Shown here: positions 18,360 through 27,132 of the stretch, in pieces
How the letters are laid out: the number at the start of each line of letters is the position of its first letter
Numbering within the stretch: the stretch's first letter is position 1
From: Calditrichia bacterium
Lineage (GTDB): Bacteria > Calditrichota > Calditrichia > RBG-13-44-9 > J075
Direction of reading: 5' to 3'
Assembly (NCBI GenBank): GCA_028284905.1
Contig: JANQQU010000073.1
Coordinates: forward strand, 124,001-188,000
DNA: 64,000 nucleotides
Translations under genes and position numbers: made by a program
The notes under the pieces: generated by a model
What the model was told of the DNA's origin: nothing
Database searches by the model: none
What the model saw: the letters and a program-made list of their open reading frames with translations, nothing else

Positions 18360-21300
18360 ATGCGTTACATCTGGTTACTGGTTCTAAGCGGCTTTTTCTT
18401 CGCATCGGTTAGTATTTATGCGCAGGAATGGGTTGAGATGATGGAAGATCCATCAGCAAATTTCTATGACACCCAACAGTCCTTTAACAATTACTGGGAT
18501 GGTAAGGAAATTGAAAGAGGGAAAGGCTGGAAACAGTTCAAGCGTTGGGAATATTTTATGGAGCAGCGGGTATTTCCTACCGGCGTTATTCCTGCGCCAA
18601 ATCAGGCAGCGAATGCTTATCAACAATACACTGAGTCACTGGATAACTTTGGCGAAACGGGAGGCAATAATTCGGACTGGAGCTCACTCGGTCCCAGTTC
18701 CTGGCAGGCAATTGGCTGGAATCCCGGTATTGGCCGGGTAAATTGCACCACGGTGGATCCTTTCGACAGCAATACTGTTTACATCGGCGCACCGGCTGGT
18801 GGCTTCTGGGTATCTTATGATCGCGGCGGCTCCTGGGAAACGACGACAGATGACCTGACGGTTCTCGGTGTTACTTCAATTGTCATTCATCCGCAAAATA
18901 GCAATATCATTTATATTGGCACTGGTGACGGCGATGCCGGTGATACTTACAGCATCGGTATATTAAAGTCTGTCGACGGTGGATTTAACTGGTCGCCGAC
19001 CGGTTTGAACTGGGATGTTACCCAAACCCGCCGAATCAGCAAAATTCTCATTCACCCGGATACGCCGGACATAATGCTCGCTGCCACCAACAATGGTGTT
19101 TATAAATCCACCGATGCCGGCGATAGCTGGACGTTGACACGCTCGGGAAATTTTAAGGACATCGAATTTAAACCGGGTGATCCTTCCGTGGTCTATGTTG
19201 CGGGCAGTTCATTTCTCCGTTCGATTGATACCGGCAGTACTTTCGCCGGGGCCAGTGGCATTCCCAGTGGCGGCGTCAATCGTTACGCGCTGGCGGTTAC
19301 GCCGGCCAATCCGGAATATGTCTACGCACTGGCCGGTGCATCTTCGAATTCCGGCTTTTTCGGGTTATATCGCTCCACCAACAGCGGCGCACAATTTACC
19401 CGGCAATCGAACTCGCCCAATCTTATGGGCTGGGCGCTCGATGGAAATGACAGTGGAGGCCAGAGCTGGTACGACTTATCAATTGCCGCATCGCCGGTCG
19501 ATCCGGAAGTGATTTATACCGGTGGGGTTAATATTTGGAAGTCGGTCAACGGTGGCGTCAACTGGTCAATTGCCACCCACTGGAATTACAATACCAGCTC
19601 CGTTCCCTATGCCCATGCCGATATCCATTCCCTGGACTATCACGGTAACACCCTTTTTGCCGGCACAGATGGCGGCTGCTGGATCACCGATAATGATGGC
19701 GGGGACTGGGCAGATATTAGTGCAGGCCTGGTCATCTCCCAATTTTACCGTATCGGCGGTTACCCCGGTGATGCCGGATTGTTAATCGGCGGCACGCAAG
19801 ACAATGGCACCAACCGTCTCGCCGATGGTCAATGGACCCACGTGCTCGGTGCCGATGGTATGGAAGCGGCGATCGATTATTCCGATCCTAACATCATGTA
19901 TGGTTGCATCCAGGGGGGCGCTTTGCAAAGATCTTTTGATGGCGGAAACAATTTTGATGATATTACACCCGCAAATGGTGCCTGGGTGACACCTTACCAG
20001 ATCGACCCACATAACCCGGAGATCCTTTATGGCGCATATTCCAGCCTGCTTAAATCGACCAATCGTGGCAATAGCTGGGCGCCAATCTCTCCCGCCTTCG
20101 GATCGCTGAATTCCCTTGCGGTTTCACCGACCGATCCCAATTATATTTACACTTCGGACAATTCAAATCTCTATCGGACCACTGATGGCGGGGAAAATTG
20201 GGATTTGATTTCCGGTGCTGTGCCGAACTTATATATTACCTATACGGCGGTCTCCAATCATGACCCGCGCCATATCTGGATTACCCTCTCCGGTTATACC
20301 GCCGGGCAAAAGGTGTATCATTCCACAGACGCTGGTGCTACCTGGGAGAATATTTCCGGTAGCCTCCCGAACCTGCCGGCCAACTGTGTGGTTCACCAGA
20401 AAGATGGTTATGATGCTGTTTACGTCGGCACCGATGTTGGCATCTATTATCGTAATGCGACCATGAGCGACTGGGAGCCTTATTTTACCAATTTACCGAA
20501 TGTGATTGTCCAGGAACTGGAAATTCACTATGCATCGAATACTATAAAAGCTGCAACCTTTGGCCGAGGCATTTGGGAGTCTCCGCTGGGTCCCCCATCC
20601 GCCAGTATTGCACATACTCAGTTGGGCAACACAGACGATCTTGATGGTCCGTACGAAGTAACAGCCACCATAGTGCCCGGAGAAGCTAGTTTGAATCTTG
20701 ACAAACTGTTTCTCTTTTATGGCACCGGAGGTGTATTAGATAACTTCACAACGATGACGCCTACCGGAAATCCCCATGAATATAGTGGTTCTATCCCTGC
20801 CCAGGGCAGTGACATCTTTGTCGAGTATTATATTTCTACGGAAGATAACAACGGCTATGTTCGCAATCTTCCCTACAGTGCACCGGAATCGTTTTTCTCT
20901 TTCTATGTTGGTATAGACGATACACCGCCGGCTATCAGCCACGAAACATTTCCATTTGTTGAGTTTTCGGAATTGCCTGCCCATATCAGTACCAGCGCAA
21001 CGGACTTATTTGGCATAGACACCGTTTGGGTAGAGTATTCTGTGAATAACGGACCACTGATGACTTTTGGCTTAAGCGGCGAGAATGAGAATTACAGCGG
21101 TACATTTCCATTCGACAGCACTTCGATCAATATCAATGATGATGTAGAATATACGATTTATGCTCAGGACGCTTCCAGTGCTGGCAACCAAGCCCTCGAC
21201 GGCCCGCATAACTTTTACATTCGCCGGACCCTCAGCACCCTCAAACAAGGGATTATCCGGGTTATTCCCGATAACGATCCGATTGGTTATAGCGATACCT

Positions 21301-22031
21301 TAACAGTGGTTGATCCTGAGAATTATTATGTTCGGGAACTAAAATTTTACGTCAGCAATGTTCATAATAATATCGGGGATCTGGTCTTTAAATTAACGGC
21401 GCCGAATGGCGAACAAATCACTGTTATGGATCGTCCCGGTTATCCTGCCAGTGCTACTGGTAGTCCAGGCAACGGACCGCGCATCTTTCTGGAGGACAAC
21501 GCCGAGGTGAGTATCGAAACCGTCGAGGTTGGCAATACCACGACGCTTACCGGCACATACCGTCCCGATCCTGATTTGCTGAGCACATTTAATGGTGTCT
21601 CCTATGGTGGAGATTGGGTGCTTAACATCAGCGATCATAACCAGGGCATTCTTGGGGTTATCCAGGAATGGGGCATCTACGCCGCGGTTACCACAACCAC
21701 CTCGATTGATGACCGGGAAATTGTGGAAGTGCCCAGGCAATATCATCTTTTCCAGAATTACCCGAATCCCTTTAATCCGGAAACGACTATTCGCTATGAT
21801 CTACCGGCAGCAGGCACAGTGTCTCTGACTATCTACAATGTGCTTGGTCAGCAGGTGCGGCAATTGGTTAATGCGAACCAGGCAGGCGGCAGTTATTCAG
21901 TAGTGTGGGATGGCCAAAATGCATTTGGAACGAAAGCGGCCAGCGGTATCTATTTCTATCGCCTGGTGGTAGAGAATGCAACGAACGGCGAGCAGTTCAA
22001 CCAGATGCACAAAATGCTATTGCTGAAATAA
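18360..22031 (+). CDS. Large secreted Asp-box propeller protein with P domain and type IX sorting domain
   Basis: 1223 aa. ATG at 18360 follows GGAGG (18349-18353) and begins a signal peptide ending SIYAQ; the upstream frame is not used. Residues about 120-770 contain roughly eleven Asp-box turns (for example SYDRGGSW, STDAGDSW, TTDGGENW, STDAGATW), as in sortilin/xyloglucanase-type propellers. Residues about 780-960 are two beta-sandwich segments ('VEYYISTEDNNGYVRNL'). Residues about 985-1130 are a proprotein-convertase P domain ('NIGDLVFKLTAPNGEQ', 'GDWVLNISDHNQGILG'). The end is the sorting domain (NYPNPFNPETTIRYDL, 'GIYFYRLVV', KMLLLK). No sialidase or glycosidase catalytic residues can be assigned. 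Probably a surface binding or hydrolytic protein delivered by type IX secretion. It appears monocistronic, with a hairpin downstream. Confidence 0.9.
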   Translation: MRYIWLLVLSGFFFASVSIYAQEWVEMMEDPSANFYDTQQSFNNYWDGKEIERGKGWKQFKRWEYFMEQRVFPTGVIPAPNQAANAYQQYTESLDNFGETGGNNSDWSSLGPSSWQAIGWNPGIGRVNCTTVDPFDSNTVYIGAPAGGFWVSYDRGGSWETTTDDLTVLGVTSIVIHPQNSNIIYIGTGDGDAGDTYSIGILKSVDGGFNWSPTGLNWDVTQTRRISKILIHPDTPDIMLAATNNGVYKSTDAGDSWTLTRSGNFKDIEFKPGDPSVVYVAGSSFLRSIDTGSTFAGASGIPSGGVNRYALAVTPANPEYVYALAGASSNSGFFGLYRSTNSGAQFTRQSNSPNLMGWALDGNDSGGQSWYDLSIAASPVDPEVIYTGGVNIWKSVNGGVNWSIATHWNYNTSSVPYAHADIHSLDYHGNTLFAGTDGGCWITDNDGGDWADISAGLVISQFYRIGGYPGDAGLLIGGTQDNGTNRLADGQWTHVLGADGMEAAIDYSDPNIMYGCIQGGALQRSFDGGNNFDDITPANGAWVTPYQIDPHNPEILYGAYSSLLKSTNRGNSWAPISPAFGSLNSLAVSPTDPNYIYTSDNSNLYRTTDGGENWDLISGAVPNLYITYTAVSNHDPRHIWITLSGYTAGQKVYHSTDAGATWENISGSLPNLPANCVVHQKDGYDAVYVGTDVGIYYRNATMSDWEPYFTNLPNVIVQELEIHYASNTIKAATFGRGIWESPLGPPSASIAHTQLGNTDDLDGPYEVTATIVPGEASLNLDKLFLFYGTGGVLDNFTTMTPTGNPHEYSGSIPAQGSDIFVEYYISTEDNNGYVRNLPYSAPESFFSFYVGIDDTPPAISHETFPFVEFSELPAHISTSATDLFGIDTVWVEYSVNNGPLMTFGLSGENENYSGTFPFDSTSININDDVEYTIYAQDASSAGNQALDGPHNFYIRRTLSTLKQGIIRVIPDNDPIGYSDTLTVVDPENYYVRELKFYVSNVHNNIGDLVFKLTAPNGEQITVMDRPGYPASATGSPGNGPRIFLEDNAEVSIETVEVGNTTTLTGTYRPDPDLLSTFNGVSYGGDWVLNISDHNQGILGVIQEWGIYAAVTTTTSIDDREIVEVPRQYHLFQNYPNPFNPETTIRYDLPAAGTVSLTIYNVLGQQVRQLVNANQAGGSYSVVWDGQNAFGTKAASGIYFYRLVVENATNGEQFNQMHKMLLLK

Positions 22032-22065
22032 CGAGCTGTGCAAGGTAGTTTCATATTGTAAAAGC

Positions 22066-22156
22066 TGCCCGCGAAAAACGCAAAACATGCGAATTAATTT
22101 CGCTTTTTCTAAAAGAGGTTTTCTTTTTTAGTGTGTTTAGTGTATTTCGCGGGCAG
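22066..22156. repeat. Hairpin repeat of CCGCGAAA words after the Asp-box protein gene
   Basis: 12-bp perfect inverted repeat ctgcccgcgaaa (22066-22077) and tttcgcgggcag (22145-22156). The inside contains further related words (gcgaaaaacg, gcgaattaatttcgc). It lies between convergent genes and may form the 3' end of both transcripts. Confidence 0.65.
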
Positions 22157-22178
22157 TTTATTTATCGGTTTTTGAATG

Positions 22179-23033
22179 CTATAAATAACTCTTGATCAAA
22201 CGTATCGACTGGCCAAGGTAGCCACTACCAAAAAGGTTCAGATGATTGAGTACGTGATAGAGCTTATAAAGGTTTTCCCGGTATTCGTACCCGGCCGGGA
22301 GTGGCCAGGCTTCATTATAGGCCCGGTAAAAATCTTCATCAAATCCCCCAAACAAACGCGTCATTGCTAAATCCGCTTCGCGATGGCCGTAATACACTGC
22401 CGGGTCGATAATACACGCTTCCCCGTCTTCATCAACGAGAAAATTACCACTCCAGAGGTCACCATGCAATAATGCCGGAGATTCTTCGCTATCCCCAATA
22501 ATATCAGCGATTTTTCCCTCCAGTTGAGCGAACAGCTGTTGGAGCTCTCCCCCATAGCCCCTTTTTTCGGCGAAATAAAACTGTGAAAGTAAGCGGTTCT
22601 CCCAATAAAAAGTGCACCAGTCATTTGCTGCGTCAGCAGAAGGCTGGTTGAGCTGCGGCGTAGCACCGATAAAATTGTCTTCTGAAAACCCATATGCTAA
22701 TCCACTATATCGATGCATTGCCGCAAACTTTTCCCCAAACGACCGGAAAAAATTTCTGCTCGGTCTTCCCTGTGGAATATATTCCAGCAGCAACCAGTGC
22801 GGTGTTGCTTTATGTACAGTCGGAATTCGCAAAGTATTTGCTTTCGCCAATTCCCGCAAGCCATTGGCTTCCTTGGCAAACATGGTGGTATCATCGGCAC
22901 CGCTTTTCAGGAAATATTCTTTCCCGGAAGCAGTTACCAGCAGGTAGGTTTGCGCAATACAGCCCCCGGAAAGCGAGCGGGAATCTACAATCTCTTCACC
23001 AAGATGGGCCGAGACCTCAGCAAACAGGTTCAT
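22179..23033 (-). CDS. Fructosamine/ketosamine-3-kinase family protein
   Basis: 284 aa, the usual size for bacterial FN3K-related kinases that phosphorylate sugar-derived ketoamines on protein amines so that they fall off (deglycation). Visible motifs: 'SGGCIAQTYLLVTASGKEYFLKS' pattern with the ATP-binding lysine, the catalytic loop LLHGDLWSGN, and 'IIDPAVYYGHREADLAM' with the metal-binding Asp and family-typical 'YYGHRE.DLAM'. Cytoplasmic. The start codon immediately follows the stop codon of the LMW phosphatase gene (TAAATG), implying translational coupling. Published work on this family reports LMW-PTP-type proteins acting as ribulosamine/erythrulosamine phosphatases, so the pair makes biochemical sense. 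Specificity (ribulosamine or erythrulosamine more likely than fructosamine in bacteria) is inference. Confidence 0.9.
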   Translation of the reverse strand: MNLFAEVSAHLGEEIVDSRSLSGGCIAQTYLLVTASGKEYFLKSGADDTTMFAKEANGLRELAKANTLRIPTVHKATPHWLLLEYIPQGRPSRNFFRSFGEKFAAMHRYSGLAYGFSEDNFIGATPQLNQPSADAANDWCTFYWENRLLSQFYFAEKRGYGGELQQLFAQLEGKIADIIGDSEESPALLHGDLWSGNFLVDEDGEACIIDPAVYYGHREADLAMTRLFGGFDEDFYRAYNEAWPLPAGYEYRENLYKLYHVLNHLNLFGSGYLGQSIRLIKSYL

Positions 23034-23507
23034 TTACAGTTCTTCCCGGATTTTCTCCAGTAATCCGCCACAGGCATCTTCCAAAATATCCAGAACTTCT
23101 TCAAATCCCTGATCGCCACCGTAATAAGGGTCCGGTACGAAAGTGGCTTTTTTTGTCCGGCAAAAATCGGTCATCATATAAATCTTGTCCCGATAGTTTT
23201 GCAGCCGATCCAGACCACGAATATCGCGGTGATTACTGTCGTCCATGGCCAAAATCATATCAAATTTCTCAAAATCTTCTGCCGGATTAATCTGGCGGGA
23301 ACGGCTGTTTAATTCATACCCCCGCCTCTCCGCCGCTTTTCGCATTCGGTAATCGGCTGGCTCGCCGGAATGATAACCGATGGTCCCGGCGGAATCGCAC
23401 CAGACCTGGCCGTCCAATCCTTCTTTTTTTAGAAGCGCCTGCATTACGCCTTCCGCGGCAGGAGAACGGCAAATATTACCCAGACAAACAAACAGAATCT
23501 TTTTCAT
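23034..23507 (-). CDS. Low-molecular-weight protein tyrosine phosphatase family protein
   Basis: 157 aa from ATG 23507 (AAGGAAAA upstream); the longer frame to 23603 has no family homology in its extension. The P-loop CLGNICRS lies at residues 8-15 (Cys8, Arg14), and the general-acid Asp lies in 'VPDPYYGG'. 'DSAGTIGYHSGEPAD' and 'FDMILAMDDSN' are also typical. Cytoplasmic phosphatase acting on phosphotyrosine or, given the coupled ketosamine kinase downstream, perhaps on ketosamine phosphates. It is the first gene of the two-gene operon. Confidence 0.93.
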   Translation of the reverse strand: MKKILFVCLGNICRSPAAEGVMQALLKKEGLDGQVWCDSAGTIGYHSGEPADYRMRKAAERRGYELNSRSRQINPAEDFEKFDMILAMDDSNHRDIRGLDRLQNYRDKIYMMTDFCRTKKATFVPDPYYGGDQGFEEVLDILEDACGGLLEKIREEL

Positions 23508-24010
23508 TCGATTTTCCTTATTCAAGTTAATTTCTGAAGACGTAATACTTTCATTTCTATTATGACAGCGGCTAAAATCTAATGCGGCGACAGTTAAACT
23601 CAAAAGGATTATTTCCGAGAATATACAGGAAATCCCACTAAAAAACTTTGGAATTTTTACCTCGCAACGGCGGTAAAAGCCACAAATCTGTATAATATTT
23701 GCCCAAATTGACCACCGTCAACAATGCGACAAAAAACAAGCACTAAAATCATAAGCATTTGTATTAAAACAACTTAAAGGGGGAACAGCATTTTTGGCAA
23801 GGTTTCTGCACTAATCAGGATGAAGCAGCCACCAGGTGGCAACTTACCGATCTAATCACAAGCAAATTCGAAGACAACAGGGTTGTTGTTATCAATCAAA
23901 ATTGTATCCCAATTTCAATCGGTGATAATCCGAGTCCATTGGGTTGATAGTTTTCGATCAGGAAAATTATTTAAAGTTTTTTTGATTAATTATTTCAAGG
24001 AGGAAATCAG
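23508..24010. other. Long AT-rich divergent intergenic region
   Basis: 503 bp between the minus-strand phosphatase/kinase operon and the plus-strand 88-aa gene. It contains small hairpins (ccaccaggtgg near 23831; acaacagggttgttgt near 23875) but no reading frame with a ribosome-binding site. I see no tRNA or recognisable riboswitch. A long 5' leader for the 88-aa gene is possible. Confidence 0.4.
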
Positions 24011-24277
24011 ATGGTATCGTTTTCAATTTCTCGAATTAAAGGTTTATTAGTAAAAAAGCAGGAAGTAATCAAAGAAGTTACGATGGTAACTTATGATTAC
24101 GTATTGTATGACAGTATTTCCAAAATTAACGGCAGCGGTAAATATCTTTCTCGTAATAACGAGCAGAATCTGGAAAACCGGATCAAAAAAGAATTACTGG
24201 CACACTGGCCGGATGCCCGGAATATTACCATTACCATTCGGGAAATCAACAAAGAGCAGCATTTGGTAGAAGTATAA
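24011..24277 (+). CDS. Small protein of unknown function (88 aa)
   Basis: Real gene judged by the strong ribosome-binding site AGGAGG seven bases before the ATG and the normal codon use. 88 aa, basic, no signal peptide or membrane segment. The pattern 'MVTYDYVLYDSISKING', 'LENRIKKELLAHWPDARNITITIREINKE' suggests an alpha/beta fold with a central helix. I do not recognise the family. It stands alone: divergent operon upstream, 365 bp without genes downstream. Confidence 0.7.
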   Translation: MVSFSISRIKGLLVKKQEVIKEVTMVTYDYVLYDSISKINGSGKYLSRNNEQNLENRIKKELLAHWPDARNITITIREINKEQHLVEV

Positions 24278-24642
24278 ACATTTGCCAATGCTATCCCGAT
24301 TTCAGAATCATCTGAGAACCTCTTCTCGGGTAAAAAACGACTGTGCGCACACCGTTATTGCCAGCCGACATCTCATTTTGAACGCCCGGTGTGCATCAAA
24401 CAAATTCGCACGATGAAATCTGCATAAAAATTTATTTCCTCCACCACATCCTTCAATTATCTATTGGTTGAATTTCTCCGAAATTCATTCATTAATTTCT
24501 CCTCTTTATAAATTCTCCGGAATGTTGTAATTTGCTTTGATTTTGTGTTTCAGCCATATTGCTGTTTCATACGCCCAAATATGCTTCGGGCAAAATTAAA
24601 ACACAGAAATCCGGTAAATCTCATAAACGGGAGAATCTTTCA
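24278..24642. other. Intergenic region before the R2lox operon
   Basis: 365 bp. It holds an imperfect hairpin with arms gcacaccg (24347-24354) and cggtgtgc (24387-24394), without a U-tract, and then AT-rich DNA that should contain the promoter of the operon starting at 24643. An in-frame ATG at 24559 lacks a ribosome-binding site and is not used. Confidence 0.4.
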
Positions 24643-26001
24643 ATGCATGATCTATTTAGCACCCCCTGGGCGAATGCATGGGAAAAAGCCCTTAATAACA
24701 ATAACACCTATCGGAATGCCGCGGAAAAGTGGGAATGGCCGGTTATTCTCGAAATTGAAGACCTGCCTGCGGAAAGCCAGGAGCTGCACTCCCAACTGTA
24801 TCTCGATCTCTGGAGAGGCGAATGCCGTTCGGTGCGGCCGGCCTTACCGGAAGATAATGACAGTGCGGCATATATCATCTCCGCACCGCTGAACGTTTGG
24901 CGCCCGGTCCTTGATGGGCACAGCGACCCCATGATGGCTTTAATGCGCGGCAAGTTGAAGTTGGTGAAAGGGAAGATGTTCAAGCTGGCCCGTTATAGTA
25001 ATGCTGCCAAGCAAATGGTTCTTTCCGCCAGAGAAGTTCCCACACGCTTCCCCGGCGACAACCAGGAAACAGCTGTTCAGGCGAGCACTAATGGCACTCA
25101 GCCTGCAGAAATCATCACTAAAAGGGAATCATTTGTCACAACCAGTGGGAAAGGCCTGAATCACAATAGTTTCCCCATGCGCCTCTATCATAAGGCAAAA
25201 CGACTGGGCATCTGGAATCCTCAGGATATCAATATCGATCAGGATAAAAAAGATTGGCAAAAACTGACAGCGCTGGAGAAAGAAGTCATCCTCCACCTCA
25301 CTTCCCTTTTTCAGGCCGGGGAAGAGTCGGTCACCCAGGATATTCTTCCCCTGTTGATGGTACTTGCCCGGGAAGCCCGCCTGGAAGAAGAAATTTACCT
25401 GACGACCTTTCTCTGGGAAGAAGCAAAACATGTTGAATTTTTTCATCGTTATCTAAGTGAAGTCATCACCGAAACCGGCGATATCAGCCGTTTTCATGGC
25501 CCGAACTATCGCCGCATTTTTTACGAATTGCTCCCGGAAGCAATGAACGCCTTGCTGGAGGATCCATCCCCGGCGGCGCAGATTCGCGCTTCCGTCACCT
25601 ACAACATGATTGTGGAAGGTACGCTTGCGGAAACCGGCTATCACGCCTATTACACCATGCTGGAACGGAACGATATTATGCCCGGCATGCGGGAAGGCAT
25701 CACGTATTTAAAAAGGGATGAATCGCGCCATATTGCCTATGGCATTTATCTCCTCTCCCGTTTGGTAAATAGCGACCCGTCATTATGGCAGGTTCTGGAA
25801 AATCGCATGGAGATGATGATGAATTATGCCCTGGCGAATATCAACGAGCTTTTTGATGCCTACCCGGAAATGCCTTTTGGCTTATCCCTGGAAGATTTTG
25901 TCGACTATGCCACCAATCAGTTTAACAAGCGGATGGATCGAATTGAACGGGCGATTTCCACACCGATGGATAAAATTGCCAATGAACTGGAAAGCGATTG
26001 A
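24643..26001 (+). CDS. SCP2 domain fused to R2-like ligand-binding oxidase (R2lox)
   Basis: 452 aa from ATG 24643 (GGGAG upstream). Residues 1-140 are a complete sterol-carrier-protein-2 domain: 'LFSTPWANAWEKALNNN', 'DSAAYIISAPLNVWRPVLDG', 'DPMMALMRGKLKLVKG', 'ARYSNAAKQM'. Residues about 175-452 are a ferritin-like R2lox. Metal ligands line up at constant offset with the known R2lox numbering: Glu227, Glu260, His263, Glu325, Glu360, His363 (69, 102, 105, 167, 202, 205 in the Geobacillus enzyme). The residues that form the Val-Tyr ether cross-link are also kept: Val230 and Tyr320. R2lox proteins bind a Mn/Fe centre and a long-chain fatty-acid-like ligand; their substrate is unknown. The SCP2 half implies that a lipid is delivered to the oxidase. 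No nrdA is nearby and the cross-link pair argues against ribonucleotide reductase. It leads an operon of four genes. Confidence 0.93.
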   Translation: MHDLFSTPWANAWEKALNNNNTYRNAAEKWEWPVILEIEDLPAESQELHSQLYLDLWRGECRSVRPALPEDNDSAAYIISAPLNVWRPVLDGHSDPMMALMRGKLKLVKGKMFKLARYSNAAKQMVLSAREVPTRFPGDNQETAVQASTNGTQPAEIITKRESFVTTSGKGLNHNSFPMRLYHKAKRLGIWNPQDINIDQDKKDWQKLTALEKEVILHLTSLFQAGEESVTQDILPLLMVLAREARLEEEIYLTTFLWEEAKHVEFFHRYLSEVITETGDISRFHGPNYRRIFYELLPEAMNALLEDPSPAAQIRASVTYNMIVEGTLAETGYHAYYTMLERNDIMPGMREGITYLKRDESRHIAYGIYLLSRLVNSDPSLWQVLENRMEMMMNYALANINELFDAYPEMPFGLSLEDFVDYATNQFNKRMDRIERAISTPMDKIANELESD

Positions 26002-26010
26002 GGATAATCG

Positions 26011-27096
26011 ATGAAAAGTAAATTGATACGCTGGGGGTTAATTTTAGCCGGATTACTGCTCTTCCTGGCACTCTTAATCCGCTTCACGACATTCCACCCG
26101 GCAGATGTGCAGCAGGAAGCCATTATCGGGGCGGAAAATGCCCCGTTGATGCAGCCCGGCGATACCGCAAAGGTCATGAGTTTCAACGTGCAATATATGG
26201 CCAGTAAGAACTACGTCTTCTGGTATGACATGCCCGATGAGAGCGGCCCGGACAGCAAGCCATCGAAAGCGCATGTGCTGGAAACGATTGAGGCGGTTGC
26301 CCGGGTCATTCGCGCGGAAGCACCGGATGTTATCCTTTTGCAGGAAATGCATGAAGATGCCGTTCGTACGTATCACATCGATCAATTAGCCGCATTGCTG
26401 GAATTATTACCCGAGGAATATCGCTGTCATTCCTCGGCTTTTTATTGGAAAGCAGACTTTGTTCCTCATCCGAAAATCCTTGGTTCGGTGGGAATGAAAC
26501 TCAGCACAATCTCAAAATATAAAATTGATCAGTCAATCCGTTATCAGCTTCCCCTCTTTCCCAAGGACATTATTTCCGCGCAATTCTATTTAAAACGGGC
26601 AATACTGGAAACCCGTTTCCCGTTAGCAGGCGGCAGCAGCTTTTACGCCCTCAACACTCATCTCGATGCGTTTGCGCACGGTCAGGATTTAATGCAAAAG
26701 CAGGTCGAAATGGTTGATGATGTTGTCAGTAAACTGGAAAGCGCCGGACATCCCTGGGTTATTGGCGGCGATTTCAACATTCTCCCTCCGGACCAGGATC
26801 CCGCTACGATGCCGGAATACCTGCGGGCCTATCATCGTCCGAAAACCGAACTTTCGCTGCTCTATGACAAGTATCCGGCAGTGCCGGCGAAGTCCGATTA
26901 CCAGGGCACGGAATATGCCCGGTGGCATACCCATTTAGCCAATCATCCCCGCGTAACCGAACCGGACAAAATCATTGACTATTTTTTCTATTCCCCCGGG
27001 CTCCCATTGTATGAAAGTCACGTGCGCCAGCATGATACTCAGGACATTTCCGATCATCTCCCGATTATTGCTACTTTTATTCTACCGGGGAATTAA
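26011..27096 (+). CDS. Membrane-anchored endonuclease/exonuclease/phosphatase-fold hydrolase
   Basis: 361 aa with an N-terminal anchor (residues about 7-25, 'GLILAGLLLFLALLI') and an EEP domain outside the cytoplasm. Motifs in order: 'MSFNVQYM', 'VILLQEMHEDAV' (metal Glu), 'ALNTHLDAFAHG', 'VIGGDFNILPPD' (Asp/Asn) and 'ISDHLPIIATF' (catalytic His). The family includes sphingomyelinases, phosphoinositide phosphatases and nucleases; the anchor and the lipid-binding neighbour favour a phospholipid or lipid-phosphate substrate, as inference. Its ATG lies 9 bp after the R2lox stop with GAGGATAATCG in front, so the genes are cotranscribed and probably coupled. Confidence 0.88.
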   Translation: MKSKLIRWGLILAGLLLFLALLIRFTTFHPADVQQEAIIGAENAPLMQPGDTAKVMSFNVQYMASKNYVFWYDMPDESGPDSKPSKAHVLETIEAVARVIRAEAPDVILLQEMHEDAVRTYHIDQLAALLELLPEEYRCHSSAFYWKADFVPHPKILGSVGMKLSTISKYKIDQSIRYQLPLFPKDIISAQFYLKRAILETRFPLAGGSSFYALNTHLDAFAHGQDLMQKQVEMVDDVVSKLESAGHPWVIGGDFNILPPDQDPATMPEYLRAYHRPKTELSLLYDKYPAVPAKSDYQGTEYARWHTHLANHPRVTEPDKIIDYFFYSPGLPLYESHVRQHDTQDISDHLPIIATFILPGN

Positions 27097-27132
27097 ATAA
27101 CGACTATATCATAGTGGAAAAGAACAGCGCAT

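Noticed and set aside
24643-26001. Ribonucleotide reductase small subunit (NrdB)
   Set aside because: The Val-Tyr cross-link pair and E/E/H ligand spacing match R2lox; there is no nrdA and an SCP2 domain is attached.
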